A stretch of 56,901 nt of DNA, taken from an uncultured Roseburia sp. GTDB lineage: Bacteria > Bacillota > Clostridia > Lachnospirales > Lachnospiraceae. Position 1 is the stretch's first letter, and each line of letters begins with the position of its first letter. This document shows, piece by piece, positions 9,001 through 16,924 of the stretch. The translations under genes and the position numbers were made by a program. A model generated the notes under the pieces. It was not told the DNA's origin. It ran no database searches and saw only the letters and a program-made list of their open reading frames with translations. The stretch is taken from NCBI GenBank assembly GCA_900539115.1, contig UQAQ01000017.1, forward strand, positions 1-56,901. The letters run 5' to 3'.

Positions 9001-10809
9001 GTCACACATATACTTGATCAAGCGCGTCATTTTACTGTCATAAAGAACATTATCAACAATTTTAAAATACGGATTTTCTCCCCGGATTTTTATATGTGGA
9101 TTACATTGAGTAAATGCATCCGATGCTATTTTCTTTACATTTTTCCCCAAAGTTATTTCATACAAATTTGATTGAAATAACCAAGCTCCGATTGTCTTAA
9201 TCGTATCCGGCAAAACGACAACAATTGCGTTATTCAGGGAGTCGTCTCCGATTGTATCCACCACATATTCTTTGCCATCTTTGCGCACTTTTTCCGGAAT
9301 CAAGAATATACTTTTCGGAAAAGGACGTGAATAATCCAATTTTGCCACCGTGGCCGTTTGATATATATCATCAAATTCATACATAATTCCCTGTTCATCC
9401 GTGTTTGCGTCATCTAATTCAAGCATTTTCGGGCATTCGTGCTCATAAACAAGTAATTCCGGCATATTTTTTCTGTCTTCTTCGGTCTGAAAATCTACTT
9501 TTTTAATTTCCTCTGCGTAGGCACATTCTCTACAATATTTTCCTTTTACACCCCAGGTTTCATACTGAAAAAATGTCACTTCTTCCAGTTGATGTTTATG
9601 GTCATCCCGGCTGACAAATGTTACATTATCGTCATCATAATCTGCTGCCGGGCTTGTACTTTTCGCATATATTTTAAGGTTTCCTTTTGCATTCAATGCC
9701 CCCGGTTCAATTTCTTCTACGGAATCAGGAATGTATAATTTTGTCAGTTTGGGAACGTCATGAATGCTCATTCCTCCCCCTATTTTTTGCATATTTCGAG
9801 GCAATACGATTGTCTCAAGACTTGTTCCGGTAAATATTGTGTTTTTCAAATTAGAAACATCGACGTTTTCATCAATGATCAAGGTATTCAATTCGTCGCT
9901 TCCAAAATTTGTATATTGTGAAAACTGAGTCTTTGGTGGAATATACAGATTCTTTAAATTCGTTGTTCCGTCCAATGCTCCTTCCCCGATAATAAAACCT
10001 TCGCAATTTATCTTTAATTCCTTTAAATAACGACAATCTGAAAGAGCAAATGTCTCTAATTCTGTTACATTTTTTAAATCCATACGTTTTATAGAAGCAC
10101 CACTAAAACACCCCCTCGAAATCTTTTTGAGTTTATTATTTAAAACTACTTCTTTAATTCTTGCTCCCTGAAAAGCATAGTCAGAAAGAGCCATAACCGT
10201 TTCCGGAATTTCGTACACCGCATCTCTCGCATAGGCAGAAGAATCAAATGATACTAATATTTGTTTTCCTTTTGTAAATACACTTCCCTTTTCACTCAAA
10301 TAGTTTTTATTATCGTGATGTACATGAAATGTTTCTCGGTAGTTTGCTCGTGTAATTGTATCAATACTTTTTCCAACATATATCTCATAAGCTGCGTCAT
10401 TTTCCATCTGCCATCTATTATTTATTGAATACTCTGTTACCGTGTATTCTTTTCCCGCCTTAATCACTTTATCCGGAACACGCACCTCATAATTGCCCTT
10501 TTCGTTTTTAGTAAGCTTTCTAGCATCAATATCAAAACCAACCTGTGTGGTGCTCGTCCAGAAATAATTCCCCCACTCATCTTTCCCATTCTCATCCACT
10601 TCCACTACAACTTCTTCGTCCTCCCAAGCGGTATCTTCCTCGGTCTCAACCTCCTCTGGGCTCTGCTCAATATCCTTTGTTTCTTCCTGCGCTACAGTTT
10701 CTGGTTCTGCTGCCGTTGCCGCCGCAGGCGCCGGGCAGAGTCCCGCACAAAGAGAGACAATGAGCCACGCTGCCAATCTTCTCCATACCTTTTTCTTCAT
10801 ACGTTCCAT
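6085..10809 (-). CDS. Giant secreted BspA-type LRR protein with internal duplication and FN3-like C-terminus
   Basis: About 1574 residues with a signal peptide (RLAAWLIVSLCAGLCPAPAAA). The body is two homologous halves of ~600 residues, each with an opening strand module (YxVRVPDKVIKAGKEYTVTEY / VTIRIPDKVKKAGRAYTVTQI), LRR_5 repeats, a DHKH segment, a CxxC...C cluster (CREC/HECP; CEQC/HKCP) and a second module ending LPDTIxT. A Pro/Thr/Ser linker (PTASPTVAP type) leads to two FN3-like domains. No LPXTG motif is seen. The ATG at 10809 overlaps the previous stop (TGATG), with CAGGAGG upstream; GTG at 10812 and ATG at 10800 are alternatives. It is last in the kinase operon, suggesting the kinase controls its production or assembly. 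Likely roles are adhesion or matrix binding, inferred from the family only. Confidence 0.8.
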   Translation of the reverse strand: MERMKKKVWRRLAAWLIVSLCAGLCPAPAAATAAEPETVAQEETKDIEQSPEEVETEEDTAWEDEEVVVEVDENGKDEWGNYFWTSTTQVGFDIDARKLTKNEKGNYEVRVPDKVIKAGKEYTVTEYSINNRWQMENDAAYEIYVGKSIDTITRANYRETFHVHHDNKNYLSEKGSVFTKGKQILVSFDSSAYARDAVYEIPETVMALSDYAFQGARIKEVVLNNKLKKISRGCFSGASIKRMDLKNVTELETFALSDCRYLKELKINCEGFIIGEGALDGTTNLKNLYIPPKTQFSQYTNFGSDELNTLIIDENVDVSNLKNTIFTGTSLETIVLPRNMQKIGGGMSIHDVPKLTKLYIPDSVEEIEPGALNAKGNLKIYAKSTSPAADYDDDNVTFVSRDDHKHQLEEVTFFQYETWGVKGKYCRECAYAEEIKKVDFQTEEDRKNMPELLVYEHECPKMLELDDANTDEQGIMYEFDDIYQTATVAKLDYSRPFPKSIFLIPEKVRKDGKEYVVDTIGDDSLNNAIVVVLPDTIKTIGAWLFQSNLYEITLGKNVKKIASDAFTQCNPHIKIRGENPYFKIVDNVLYDSKMTRLIKYMCDCDREEYTIPKTVSKIEQDAFLNVTALKKIIVYNRKYIEDSALDDMKACNVEIVEREDLSALPTKVSEEPEANEYSWEGDDLEVELNSKYEDSYGNYYNLDGDTKTATLYKIEENVFESDANEVTIRIPDKVKKAGRAYTVTQIQGFQWHDTDEGQQKSINLYIGKYMENINLGDEYCKIVSYVHAENKDYISKKGCLFSFDQTWLYRFCDKELKGISYTIPSKVQDVCKNAFYGTDIKKVIFNEKIDTVQENTFRNSSVETVVMSNVECIREYSFRNCVNLKEIILNDEGVHIYPFAFLNTKNLKNVYIPEKSVIANSAFCESGVQNIVFAKSARFWGTGSESSMDNTFLRCVDLRNIILPEGVSAIERFTFFGCDNLDKFYIPESVTNIEEKTFRGNTINVYGQEGSAAEAIQDENVNFISLKDHKHNYKNITFFSFDKWAVTGDYCEQCGSGTNIKKISWTKGGEKELPDQLAIQPASHKCPVKRSLDNENTDEYGVIYKVDPSTMTATVKCVNTKKCESRIQYCLYIPENVERDGKVFRVTKLGNSAISGTLHIILPDTIETLEKYCIYSSGLNIGTGSQEMNIELGSGIKNIDDKAFSATHGQVSIRYRNGVTGGKLICDNGIVMSADKTKLYKYCAYRTGEYTIPSSVKYIMANAFTGNGNDTGLTQINVPKRKNLIIDANAFDDCDAYINYIDVDDSNIVVTPTASPTVAPTSSPTASPTRQPSASPSVLPTLFPVISPEPVTLPTLVPDSTAVSNPSQPAQISESISDTTKNEKPDLTIRGFRLTSRGKGVSITWKRCSNAEFYQIYRAEKNGKYQLVQVLTSIKTSYVDNNVKPAKRYFYKIRAIGNENGVLQEGTEKRLSITLSGLEKPVIKVKKGKTDLVRYISVILKKYGGTHAQVYMSLNGKKYMKLKMTSGKIAKFRGTFRFQCKLRRKVLWLKVRTYKRNKKGRTYSGFSKAAKIRV

Positions 10810-12113
10810 CACACCTCTTCCTCCTGAAAACTCTGCAAAAGCTGTTTGTCATAACGGTACTTTTCGTTGACAGCCGGCATATTGCAGGCGATCAGAACTG
10901 CATTTGCCATATCCAAAAATACTTTTTGCGCCTCGCTCTGGCTGTAAGTTTCTACGGCGTCGGCAATTTTTGCGCGGTACCGCTGCTGCGCCACATAACA
11001 GATCATTGGCAGGAGATCACTCCGTTTCACGATCAATCGGCGGCGCTTACCCTCGTTGTCAAATTCTTCCAGCCATTCTTTTGCTTCGCCGACACTTTCG
11101 ACCACCACTTTTCCTTTTCCAAACCGGTCAATCATTTCTGCGATATCCGGTGGACATGGCTCTTCATCGGCATATTTTTCAAGTTTTTGGATTGCCTGTC
11201 TGCTGCGGATATGCATTTCATTGCGCTCCGGAATATGAAAAAGATCCGAAAGATATTTGTGCGTCATTGTGCTGGCTGGGGACTCAAATAATTCTGCCAG
11301 CAGTTTCGTATTCTGGCCGGTTTCCGAATACGCCATTTTCGCAAGTTCCAGAATATTTTTTGCCAAATGTTCCGAAATGCCCGGATTTTTCGAGCGTTCA
11401 TTGGAACGAATATACTTTTTGATCTGCTCGAGTTCATTTGCCGAATTTCGATGAAAACGCCGTTTTTTCCACGTCTGAAATCCGCTTTCTGCCAAAAGAA
11501 AATTAAGATTGTTTTTTGCGTCATTGCGCATTCCTTCAAGGACGAGCTGGCGGTATTTGGTAAGGAACTCCTGTGCTGTCTTGCTGTAGCCCTTGAAAAT
11601 TCCGGAATGCTTCCACATCCAATACATAAACTGCTCTTCGTCCAAGGTCTTGACATACTCAAACTGCTGCATCAGCCATTGAGTATTGGTTTGATGCAGA
11701 ATCTCCGTATCATCCAGGCCTCCTTCGTACTCCTCGACCGCCTGCTGGTATTTTTCCCAATTCCATCCATTTTCAAGTGCATACATTGCGATCATTTCCG
11801 TGTAATCATTGATCTGAAATGACGGCTGCGATGCTCCCTCCACAAGATACCGATTTGTCTGCTCCACATTGCACCCAAGGGAAAAGGCAATCCGGAAAAT
11901 CTGTTCACGCGCAGGCACAGCGACACTTCGGATGCCAAACCACCGGCGTATGGTCGGAAATGATGCCGGCCGTTCGCCCCGGATTTTGTGCAAAAATGTA
12001 TGATACGCCTCTTTCCGTACTTTTTCCTGTTGTTCCAATGTTCCGCTCAGCGAAAATCCCATCTGCGAAATGAGAAATGCGTCAAATGTCCCAAATAAGA
12101 CCTCTTTCTCCAT
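10809..12113 (-). CDS. Conserved-looking cytosolic protein of unknown function between a PASTA kinase and an LRR protein
   Basis: 434 aa from the ATG at 12113, chosen because AAAGGGG lies upstream; the in-frame ATG at 12161 has no RBS. Not recognised with certainty. There is no signal peptide or membrane span. The first ~120 residues are helical and include TIRRWFGI and IFRIAFSLGCNVEQTNRYLVE, which read like a compact all-helical, XRE-like fold; the rest is charged and helical (KYIRSNERSKNP, RRLIVKRSDLLPMI). The stop overlaps the start of the giant LRR gene, so the two are translationally coupled, and the kinase gene ends about 97 nt upstream. A regulator or kinase substrate acting on LRR expression is my inference; nothing in the sequence proves it. 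Confidence 0.65.
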   Translation of the reverse strand: MEKEVLFGTFDAFLISQMGFSLSGTLEQQEKVRKEAYHTFLHKIRGERPASFPTIRRWFGIRSVAVPAREQIFRIAFSLGCNVEQTNRYLVEGASQPSFQINDYTEMIAMYALENGWNWEKYQQAVEEYEGGLDDTEILHQTNTQWLMQQFEYVKTLDEEQFMYWMWKHSGIFKGYSKTAQEFLTKYRQLVLEGMRNDAKNNLNFLLAESGFQTWKKRRFHRNSANELEQIKKYIRSNERSKNPGISEHLAKNILELAKMAYSETGQNTKLLAELFESPASTMTHKYLSDLFHIPERNEMHIRSRQAIQKLEKYADEEPCPPDIAEMIDRFGKGKVVVESVGEAKEWLEEFDNEGKRRRLIVKRSDLLPMICYVAQQRYRAKIADAVETYSQSEAQKVFLDMANAVLIACNMPAVNEKYRYDKQLLQSFQEEEV

Positions 12114-12175
12114 AAATCGTACCCCTTTTATTATCTTTTGCCGGCAGTTTCCTGCTGCCATTTTTATTTTATCAG

Positions 12176-12212
12176 AAAAGTGTCGAAATTTTTTTCCAAA
12201 ATTTTCACTTTT
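12176..12212 (-). terminator. A/T-rich hairpin between the kinase and the next gene
   Basis: Arms AAAAGTG (12176-12182) and CACTTTT (12206-12212) flank a further A/T stem (GAAATTT/AAATTTTC). On the minus strand the hairpin begins at the kinase stop codon and is followed by TTTTCTG. It may attenuate read-through into the downstream pair, setting kinase against LRR levels, or simply stabilise the 3' end. Confidence 0.45.
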
Positions 12213-13866
12213 ATTGAATCACTCCTACAAAATCCTTTTTCTTTTTCGTACTGCCCTGTGTCGGTTTCGCCGTAGCGGCGGGCTTTTTCGTTACCACAGT
12301 CTCCGCTTTTTTCTGTTTGCTCACTGTCAGTTTTACCGCCGTTCCACGCGCCACCTTTTTCCCTTTTGCGACACTCTGCGAAAGCACGGTATCTACCGCT
12401 TTATTGCTTTCTTCCCGTTGAATTTTATAAGGCAAATGTACCTTTTTCAATTTCTTTTTTGCCTGCTCCAGCGTCAATCCACGCAGCTTCGGCACAACGG
12501 TCTTTCCCTGGCCTTTGCTTATCGTCAATACCAGTTTCTGGTCTGCGCTGACCCATTCTCCCGCCGAAACATTCTGTGAAATGACCATTCCTTTTTTCGC
12601 AGTGTCCGAATATTCTTGTTTCCATGTGATATCGACGATGCTTCCCCACTCTTTTTCTGCCTCCGCCATCGTTTTTCCTGTCACATTGGTCATCAAAATT
12701 TCCTTTTTCGGTGTTTTCGTGGCTTCCGGTGTTATGACCGGTGTCTCTACGGCAATGACCGGCTCTCGTTTTTCGTCTTTGGTTCCTGCATGCAGACATC
12801 CGATGGTAATGGCGGTTCCAAGCACAGCCGCACCCGCAATTCCCGCAATCCCTCTTCGCCTTCCGGAACCACTTGTGATGTTCTGCTCTTCTTCGTACAT
12901 GGCATCGTACAATTCCCGAATACTCTGCCAGCGGTTTTTGGCATTTACTGCCATTCCTTTCATAACCGCCTTCTTTTGCTTGGTAGAAATTTCCAGTTCT
13001 TTCATATTCAAAAGTGACGGCATATCGTCTCCCAATGCCCGAATTACCGAATCGGTCGGTGCCTCTCCCGTCAACATATAATACATGGTCGCACTGATTG
13101 AATAAACATCGGTATAAGCTCCCCACCGCCCCTTGTAGCGGTACTGCTCCTCCGGCGAAAATCCCCTTTTAAATAATACCGTCATTGTCTTTGTATTGTC
13201 AATATTCCGCATTCTCGCGGCTCCAAAATCGATCAGCACCAGACTTCCGTCTTTTCTTATCATAATATTGTCAGGGCTGATGTCTCGGTGCACAATCCCT
13301 GTCCGATGCACTTTTTCCAATGCCAGAAGCACCGGCCGCATCGCATTCAGCACTTTTTTGCCATCCATTTTTCCGTTTTTCTTAATGTACTCTTTTACAC
13401 TGACTCCATCAATAAACTGCATGACAATGTACGCAGTTTCATTTTCATAAAAGAAATCAAGGACGGACACAATCCCTTCTACTTCATTGAATTTGGACAA
13501 ACATTTTGCCTCATTCAAAAATTTCTTTATGTCCTCCTCATAATGATTCTTTTTGGCATTTTCATACAAGTATACTTTATTTCCATGTCCGCAGATGACA
13601 TCCCGACTGACCATTTCGCTCGGAAAATATTCTTTGATCGCCACCGGAATCTGCAACCGGCTGTCCCAGCCAATATAGGTAATTCCGAAGCTTCCCTCGC
13701 CCAGCACTTTCCCCAGAATATACCGGTCCGCAAGCCGCGTCCCCGGCAAAAGACAGCGCGGGATCGGATTGTAATCTTCCTGTTTCATTCCACAAAAAGA
13801 ACACCTCCCGGTCTGACCGAGCGGCTTCATGCATCCGATACAAAGATTTGATCCCTCTATATTCAT
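12211..13866 (-). CDS. Membrane Ser/Thr protein kinase with N-terminal zinc ribbon and PASTA domains
   Basis: 551 aa. Residues 9-25 form a zinc ribbon (C9, C12, C22, C25). The kinase domain (~46-325) has the glycine loop GEGSFGITY, catalytic K78 (AIKEYFP), HRD 193-195 with DISPDN, DFG 213-215 and an activation segment (TMTVLFKRGFSPEEQY). One membrane span (~340-360) follows, then about two extracellular PASTA repeats (VTGKTMAEAEKEW...VLTIS; VPKLRGLTLEQAKKKL...LTVS) that in this family bind muropeptides or lipid II. The usual family layout lacks the zinc ribbon. Operon partners here are an unknown protein and a giant LRR surface protein, not the PP2C phosphatase that commonly accompanies PrkC. 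The ATG at 13866 is preceded by GGGGAGATTT. Confidence 0.9.
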   Translation of the reverse strand: MNIEGSNLCIGCMKPLGQTGRCSFCGMKQEDYNPIPRCLLPGTRLADRYILGKVLGEGSFGITYIGWDSRLQIPVAIKEYFPSEMVSRDVICGHGNKVYLYENAKKNHYEEDIKKFLNEAKCLSKFNEVEGIVSVLDFFYENETAYIVMQFIDGVSVKEYIKKNGKMDGKKVLNAMRPVLLALEKVHRTGIVHRDISPDNIMIRKDGSLVLIDFGAARMRNIDNTKTMTVLFKRGFSPEEQYRYKGRWGAYTDVYSISATMYYMLTGEAPTDSVIRALGDDMPSLLNMKELEISTKQKKAVMKGMAVNAKNRWQSIRELYDAMYEEEQNITSGSGRRRGIAGIAGAAVLGTAITIGCLHAGTKDEKREPVIAVETPVITPEATKTPKKEILMTNVTGKTMAEAEKEWGSIVDITWKQEYSDTAKKGMVISQNVSAGEWVSADQKLVLTISKGQGKTVVPKLRGLTLEQAKKKLKKVHLPYKIQREESNKAVDTVLSQSVAKGKKVARGTAVKLTVSKQKKAETVVTKKPAATAKPTQGSTKKKKDFVGVIQ

Positions 13867-13966
13867 CCAAATCTCCCCATTACTGTAATGTGCTAATCTT
13901 ATGATAGCATATTTTTTTCATTTCTGCCAGAGTGATTTTAGGGATTTATGGGGACATGGGGAAGTG
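13867..13966. other. Upstream region of the kinase gene
   Basis: Contains the kinase RBS and, on the minus strand, a possible weak promoter (CTGGCA, 18 bp, TATCAT) about 40-65 bp upstream of the start. Nothing else stands out before the repeat array begins. Confidence 0.3.
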
Positions 13967-14360
13967 GGGTGGTTGGCGGCGAAGAAGTCGGCGGGGAGGC
14001 AGCGGATTTCGCCGACTTCCCCCATTTACGCTGCCTTTTAGCCCTGCTCCGTGGCGGGGAGGCAGCGAATTTCAACCACTTCCCCCATTTGCGTTGCCTT
14101 TTAGGCTTCTTGCCGGCTTTAAAGGCAACGGATTTCGCCGGGTTTCCCTTTTTACGCTGCCTTTTAGCCCTGCTCCGTGGCGGGGAGGCAACGGATTTCA
14201 GTGCTTCCCCCCATTTGCGTTGCCTTTTAGGCTTCTTGCCGGCTTTAAAAGCAACGGATTTCGGCGACTTCCCCCATTTGCGTTGCCTTTTAGCCCCGCT
14301 CCGCAGCGGGGAGGCAACGGATTTCAGCGGGTTTCCCCCATTTGCGTTGCCTTTCCCGCC
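13967..14360. repeat. Tandem array of ~63-bp hairpin repeats of two alternating types
   Basis: The core CGYTGCC recurs at 14029, 14092, 14155, 14218, 14281 and 14345, a period of 63, 63, 63, 63 and 64 bp. Each core is followed by TTTTAG and, about 32 bp after the core starts, by its inverse GGCARCG, so each unit can fold into a hairpin. Two loop types alternate: type A has CCCYGCTCCGYRGCGGGG, itself a palindrome, and type B has GCTTCTTGCCGGCTTT. A degenerate half unit precedes the first copy. Since 63 is a multiple of three, ORFs stay open on both strands, giving K/R-rich or P/F-rich translations without RBS; I do not regard these as genes. The array lies between divergently transcribed kinase and mutS2 genes. 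Confidence 0.85.
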
Positions 14361-14394
14361 ACGCCCCCAAAAACGAATTTTTTCGCCAAACCCA

Positions 14395-14423
14395 TTGTAA
14401 CCCCGCCCCCGGTGTGGTACAAT
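14395..14423 (+). promoter_or_regulatory. Promoter of mutS2 (and possibly the two-component genes)
   Basis: TTGTAA (14395-14400), a 17-bp G/C-rich spacer, then TACAAT (14418-14423) with an extended TGG immediately before it. It is the only well-formed promoter between the repeat array and the mutS2 start, leaving a leader of ~110 nt. Confidence 0.65.
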
Positions 14424-14463
14424 ACAGGGTATCATCGTATTGCAATACAAGGTATCATCGTAT
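14420..14463. repeat. Two 21-bp direct repeats around a 12-bp palindrome in the mutS2 leader
   Basis: CAATACAGGGTATCATCGTAT-type copies occupy 14420-14440 and 14443-14463 with one mismatch. Their start-to-start distance of 23 bp is close to two helical turns. The junction forms the perfect palindrome GTATTGCAATAC (14437-14448). They start at the -10 box and run into the transcribed leader, a position suited to an operator or an mRNA element. Confidence 0.6.
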
Positions 14464-14539
14464 GTTTCCAGGCATGCTTGCATGACTGTGGAACATCGTT
14501 TGAGACACTCGTGCAAAGCACTGGAATGGAGATTTAATT

Positions 14540-16909
14540 GTGAATAAAAAAGTTTTAAAGACATTAGAATATGATAAAATTATAGATATGCTCGTAGAGG
14601 AAGCTGATTCTGCGCTTGGAAAGGACAGCGCAAGACGGCTGCGCCCCTCGTCGGACCGTGGGGAAATTGTGGCGATGCAGGCAGAGACAAGCCATGCTTT
14701 GACAAGGCTCTTTCATCATGGGGCGCTGTCCTTTCATGGGTTGACGGATATCCGGCCGAGCCTTGTGCCGCTTGCCAAAGGCGGGACATTGGGGGCTGGC
14801 GAACTTCTGAGGATTGGGGCTCTTTTGGAGGCTGCCAAGCGGGCTGTCGAATTTGATAAAAAAGACGAAGAAAGCGATTTCTTGTCCGGGCGTTTCGATG
14901 GACTTCAGACATTTCCGGAAATTCGCCGAGAGATTAGCCGCTGTATCTTGTCCGAGGATGAGATCAGCGACGATGCAAGCAGCGAATTGAAACGCATCCG
15001 CCGGGCGATGAAAACGACAAATGACAAAATTCGGGAACAGTTGTCTGTGACGGTCAATTCGTCGGGAGATATGCTGCGCGACAATATTGTTACGATGCGA
15101 AATGGAAGATATTGTCTGCCGGTAAAACAGGAATACAAATCTGCGTTTCAGGGAATGATCCACGATCAGAGTTCCACCGGTTCCACCTTTTTCATCGAAC
15201 CGATGGCAATTGTCAAATTGAACAACGATCTCGCCGAACTTGCGATGAAAGAGCAGGAAGAAATTGAGCGAATCCTTGCTTCCATCAGTAGTATTTGCGC
15301 GCCGGAAACCGAGGGACTTGAGCGCGATGTCATTTTGCTGGCAGATCTTGACTTCATCTTTGCAAAGGCAAAATTATCCAAAAAAATGCAGGGAAGCGAG
15401 CCGATTTTCGACGACAATTATATAGAGATAAAAAAAGGACGGCATCCATTGATTCCGCGCGACCGCGTTGTGCCGATTGATGTGACATTGGGAAAAGATT
15501 ACCGGCTTCTCATCATTACCGGCCCAAATACCGGCGGTAAGACCGTTTCGCTGAAAACCGTCGGCTTATTTACTTTGATGGGACAGGCGGGGCTCCACAT
15601 CCCGGCGTTTGACGGCTCTCATCTGCGCGTATTTCATGAAGTTTACGCGGATATCGGGGATGAGCAGAGTATCGAGCAGAGCCTGAGTACCTTCTCCTCG
15701 CACATGACAAACACCGTTTCGATCCTGAGACGTGCGGATAAAAATACACTTGCGCTTTTTGATGAACTTGGTGCCGGAACCGATCCGATCGAAGGTGCGG
15801 CGCTTGCCATCAGCATTCTTGACAATCTTTTACAGCGAAATGTGACCGCGATGGCGACGACACACTACAGCGAGCTGAAGATTTATGCCCTTTCGACAGA
15901 ACACGTAGAAAATGCTTCGTGCGAATTTGACGTGGAATCCCTGCAGCCGACCTACCGTCTGCTCATCGGCGTTCCGGGAAAAAGTAACGCCTTTGCGATT
16001 TCCAGCAAGCTGGGAATTTCCGACGAAATTATTGAGAAAGCAAAATCCCTTGTCGACGAAGATTCCAAATCCTTTGAGGACGTTGTGACCGGGCTCGAAA
16101 GTACACGGAAAGAATTGGAACAAGAACGTGCGAAAGCGGCTGCTTACCGCGAAGAAATCGAGCGTCAAAAGAAAAAACTGGCAGAGAAAAATGAACGAAT
16201 CGATAAAGCAAAAGAAAAGATTTTGCGCCGTGCAAATGAAGAAGCCAATGAAATATTGCAGAAGGCCAAAGACATGGCAGACGATTCCATCCGCAAATAC
16301 AATAAATGGATGGACGGTGGCAAAGGAAATGTCAGCGACATGGAGCGCCAGCGTTCTGCGATCCGCGAACAACTTAAGAAAACCGGCGAAAAATTGGCGA
16401 CAAAGCAAAAAGGAAACCGCCCAAAGACAGCGCCGGGAAAACTTGCCATCGGCGACCTTGTCATGGTGCATTCCATGGGCGTAAAAGGTACCGTAATGTC
16501 GCTGCCAAACACCAAAGGAAAATGCTTTGTGCAGATGGGAATCATGCGTTCCGAAGTCAATGCGGATGATCTCGAACTTCTCGAAGAAGAGACATTGCAG
16601 AACCGAAAAGAACAGCTTCGCGAACGTTCCGGTGCCGGAAAGATCAAAATGATGAAATCGCTGCACGTTTCTTCAAGCATCAATCTCATCGGAAAAACGG
16701 TTGACGAGGCAATTGCACTTTTAGATAAATACCTTGACGATGCGTATCTTGCCAAGCTGCACCAGATCACCATTATCCACGGTGTCGGAACCGGTGCTCT
16801 GCGAAATGCCGTGCAGGCGCATTTGAAAAAGAGTAAATACATCAAAACCTATCGTATGGGAGAATACGGTGAGGGCGGCTACGGTGTGACCGTGGCTGAG
16901 TTCAAATAA
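14540..16909 (+). CDS. mutS2: MutS2 family ATPase/endonuclease
   Basis: 789 aa, the usual MutS2 length. A MutS-type core/lever region is followed by the ATPase domain with Walker A GPNTGGKT near residue 330, then LALFDELGAGTD (Walker B) and TTHYSELK. A long coiled coil (~515-630, rich in E/K/R) leads to a KOW-like segment and a C-terminal Smr nuclease domain from ~717 (HGVGTGALRNAV). The mismatch-recognition N-terminal domain of MutS is absent, as expected. Family members suppress recombination or rescue collided ribosomes; sequence alone does not choose between these roles. The start is GTG at 14540, with GGAG 9 nt upstream. A response regulator gene follows 15 nt later. Confidence 0.95.
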   Translation: MNKKVLKTLEYDKIIDMLVEEADSALGKDSARRLRPSSDRGEIVAMQAETSHALTRLFHHGALSFHGLTDIRPSLVPLAKGGTLGAGELLRIGALLEAAKRAVEFDKKDEESDFLSGRFDGLQTFPEIRREISRCILSEDEISDDASSELKRIRRAMKTTNDKIREQLSVTVNSSGDMLRDNIVTMRNGRYCLPVKQEYKSAFQGMIHDQSSTGSTFFIEPMAIVKLNNDLAELAMKEQEEIERILASISSICAPETEGLERDVILLADLDFIFAKAKLSKKMQGSEPIFDDNYIEIKKGRHPLIPRDRVVPIDVTLGKDYRLLIITGPNTGGKTVSLKTVGLFTLMGQAGLHIPAFDGSHLRVFHEVYADIGDEQSIEQSLSTFSSHMTNTVSILRRADKNTLALFDELGAGTDPIEGAALAISILDNLLQRNVTAMATTHYSELKIYALSTEHVENASCEFDVESLQPTYRLLIGVPGKSNAFAISSKLGISDEIIEKAKSLVDEDSKSFEDVVTGLESTRKELEQERAKAAAYREEIERQKKKLAEKNERIDKAKEKILRRANEEANEILQKAKDMADDSIRKYNKWMDGGKGNVSDMERQRSAIREQLKKTGEKLATKQKGNRPKTAPGKLAIGDLVMVHSMGVKGTVMSLPNTKGKCFVQMGIMRSEVNADDLELLEEETLQNRKEQLRERSGAGKIKMMKSLHVSSSINLIGKTVDEAIALLDKYLDDAYLAKLHQITIIHGVGTGALRNAVQAHLKKSKYIKTYRMGEYGEGGYGVTVAEFK

Positions 16910-16924
16910 GAAAGGATGACTTCC

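Noticed and set aside
10809..12161. Start of the 434-aa unknown protein at 12161
   Set aside because: No RBS there and it falls in the hairpin region; ATG 12113 has AAAGGGG.
13967..14360. CRISPR array
   Set aside because: Units are contiguous with two alternating conserved types; there are no unique spacers and no cas genes.
13932..14564. Long overlapping ORFs on both strands through the 63-bp repeats (K/R/W-rich or P/F-rich products)
   Set aside because: They exist because the repeat period is a multiple of three; they lack RBS, span the mutS2 promoter, and no strand is favoured.
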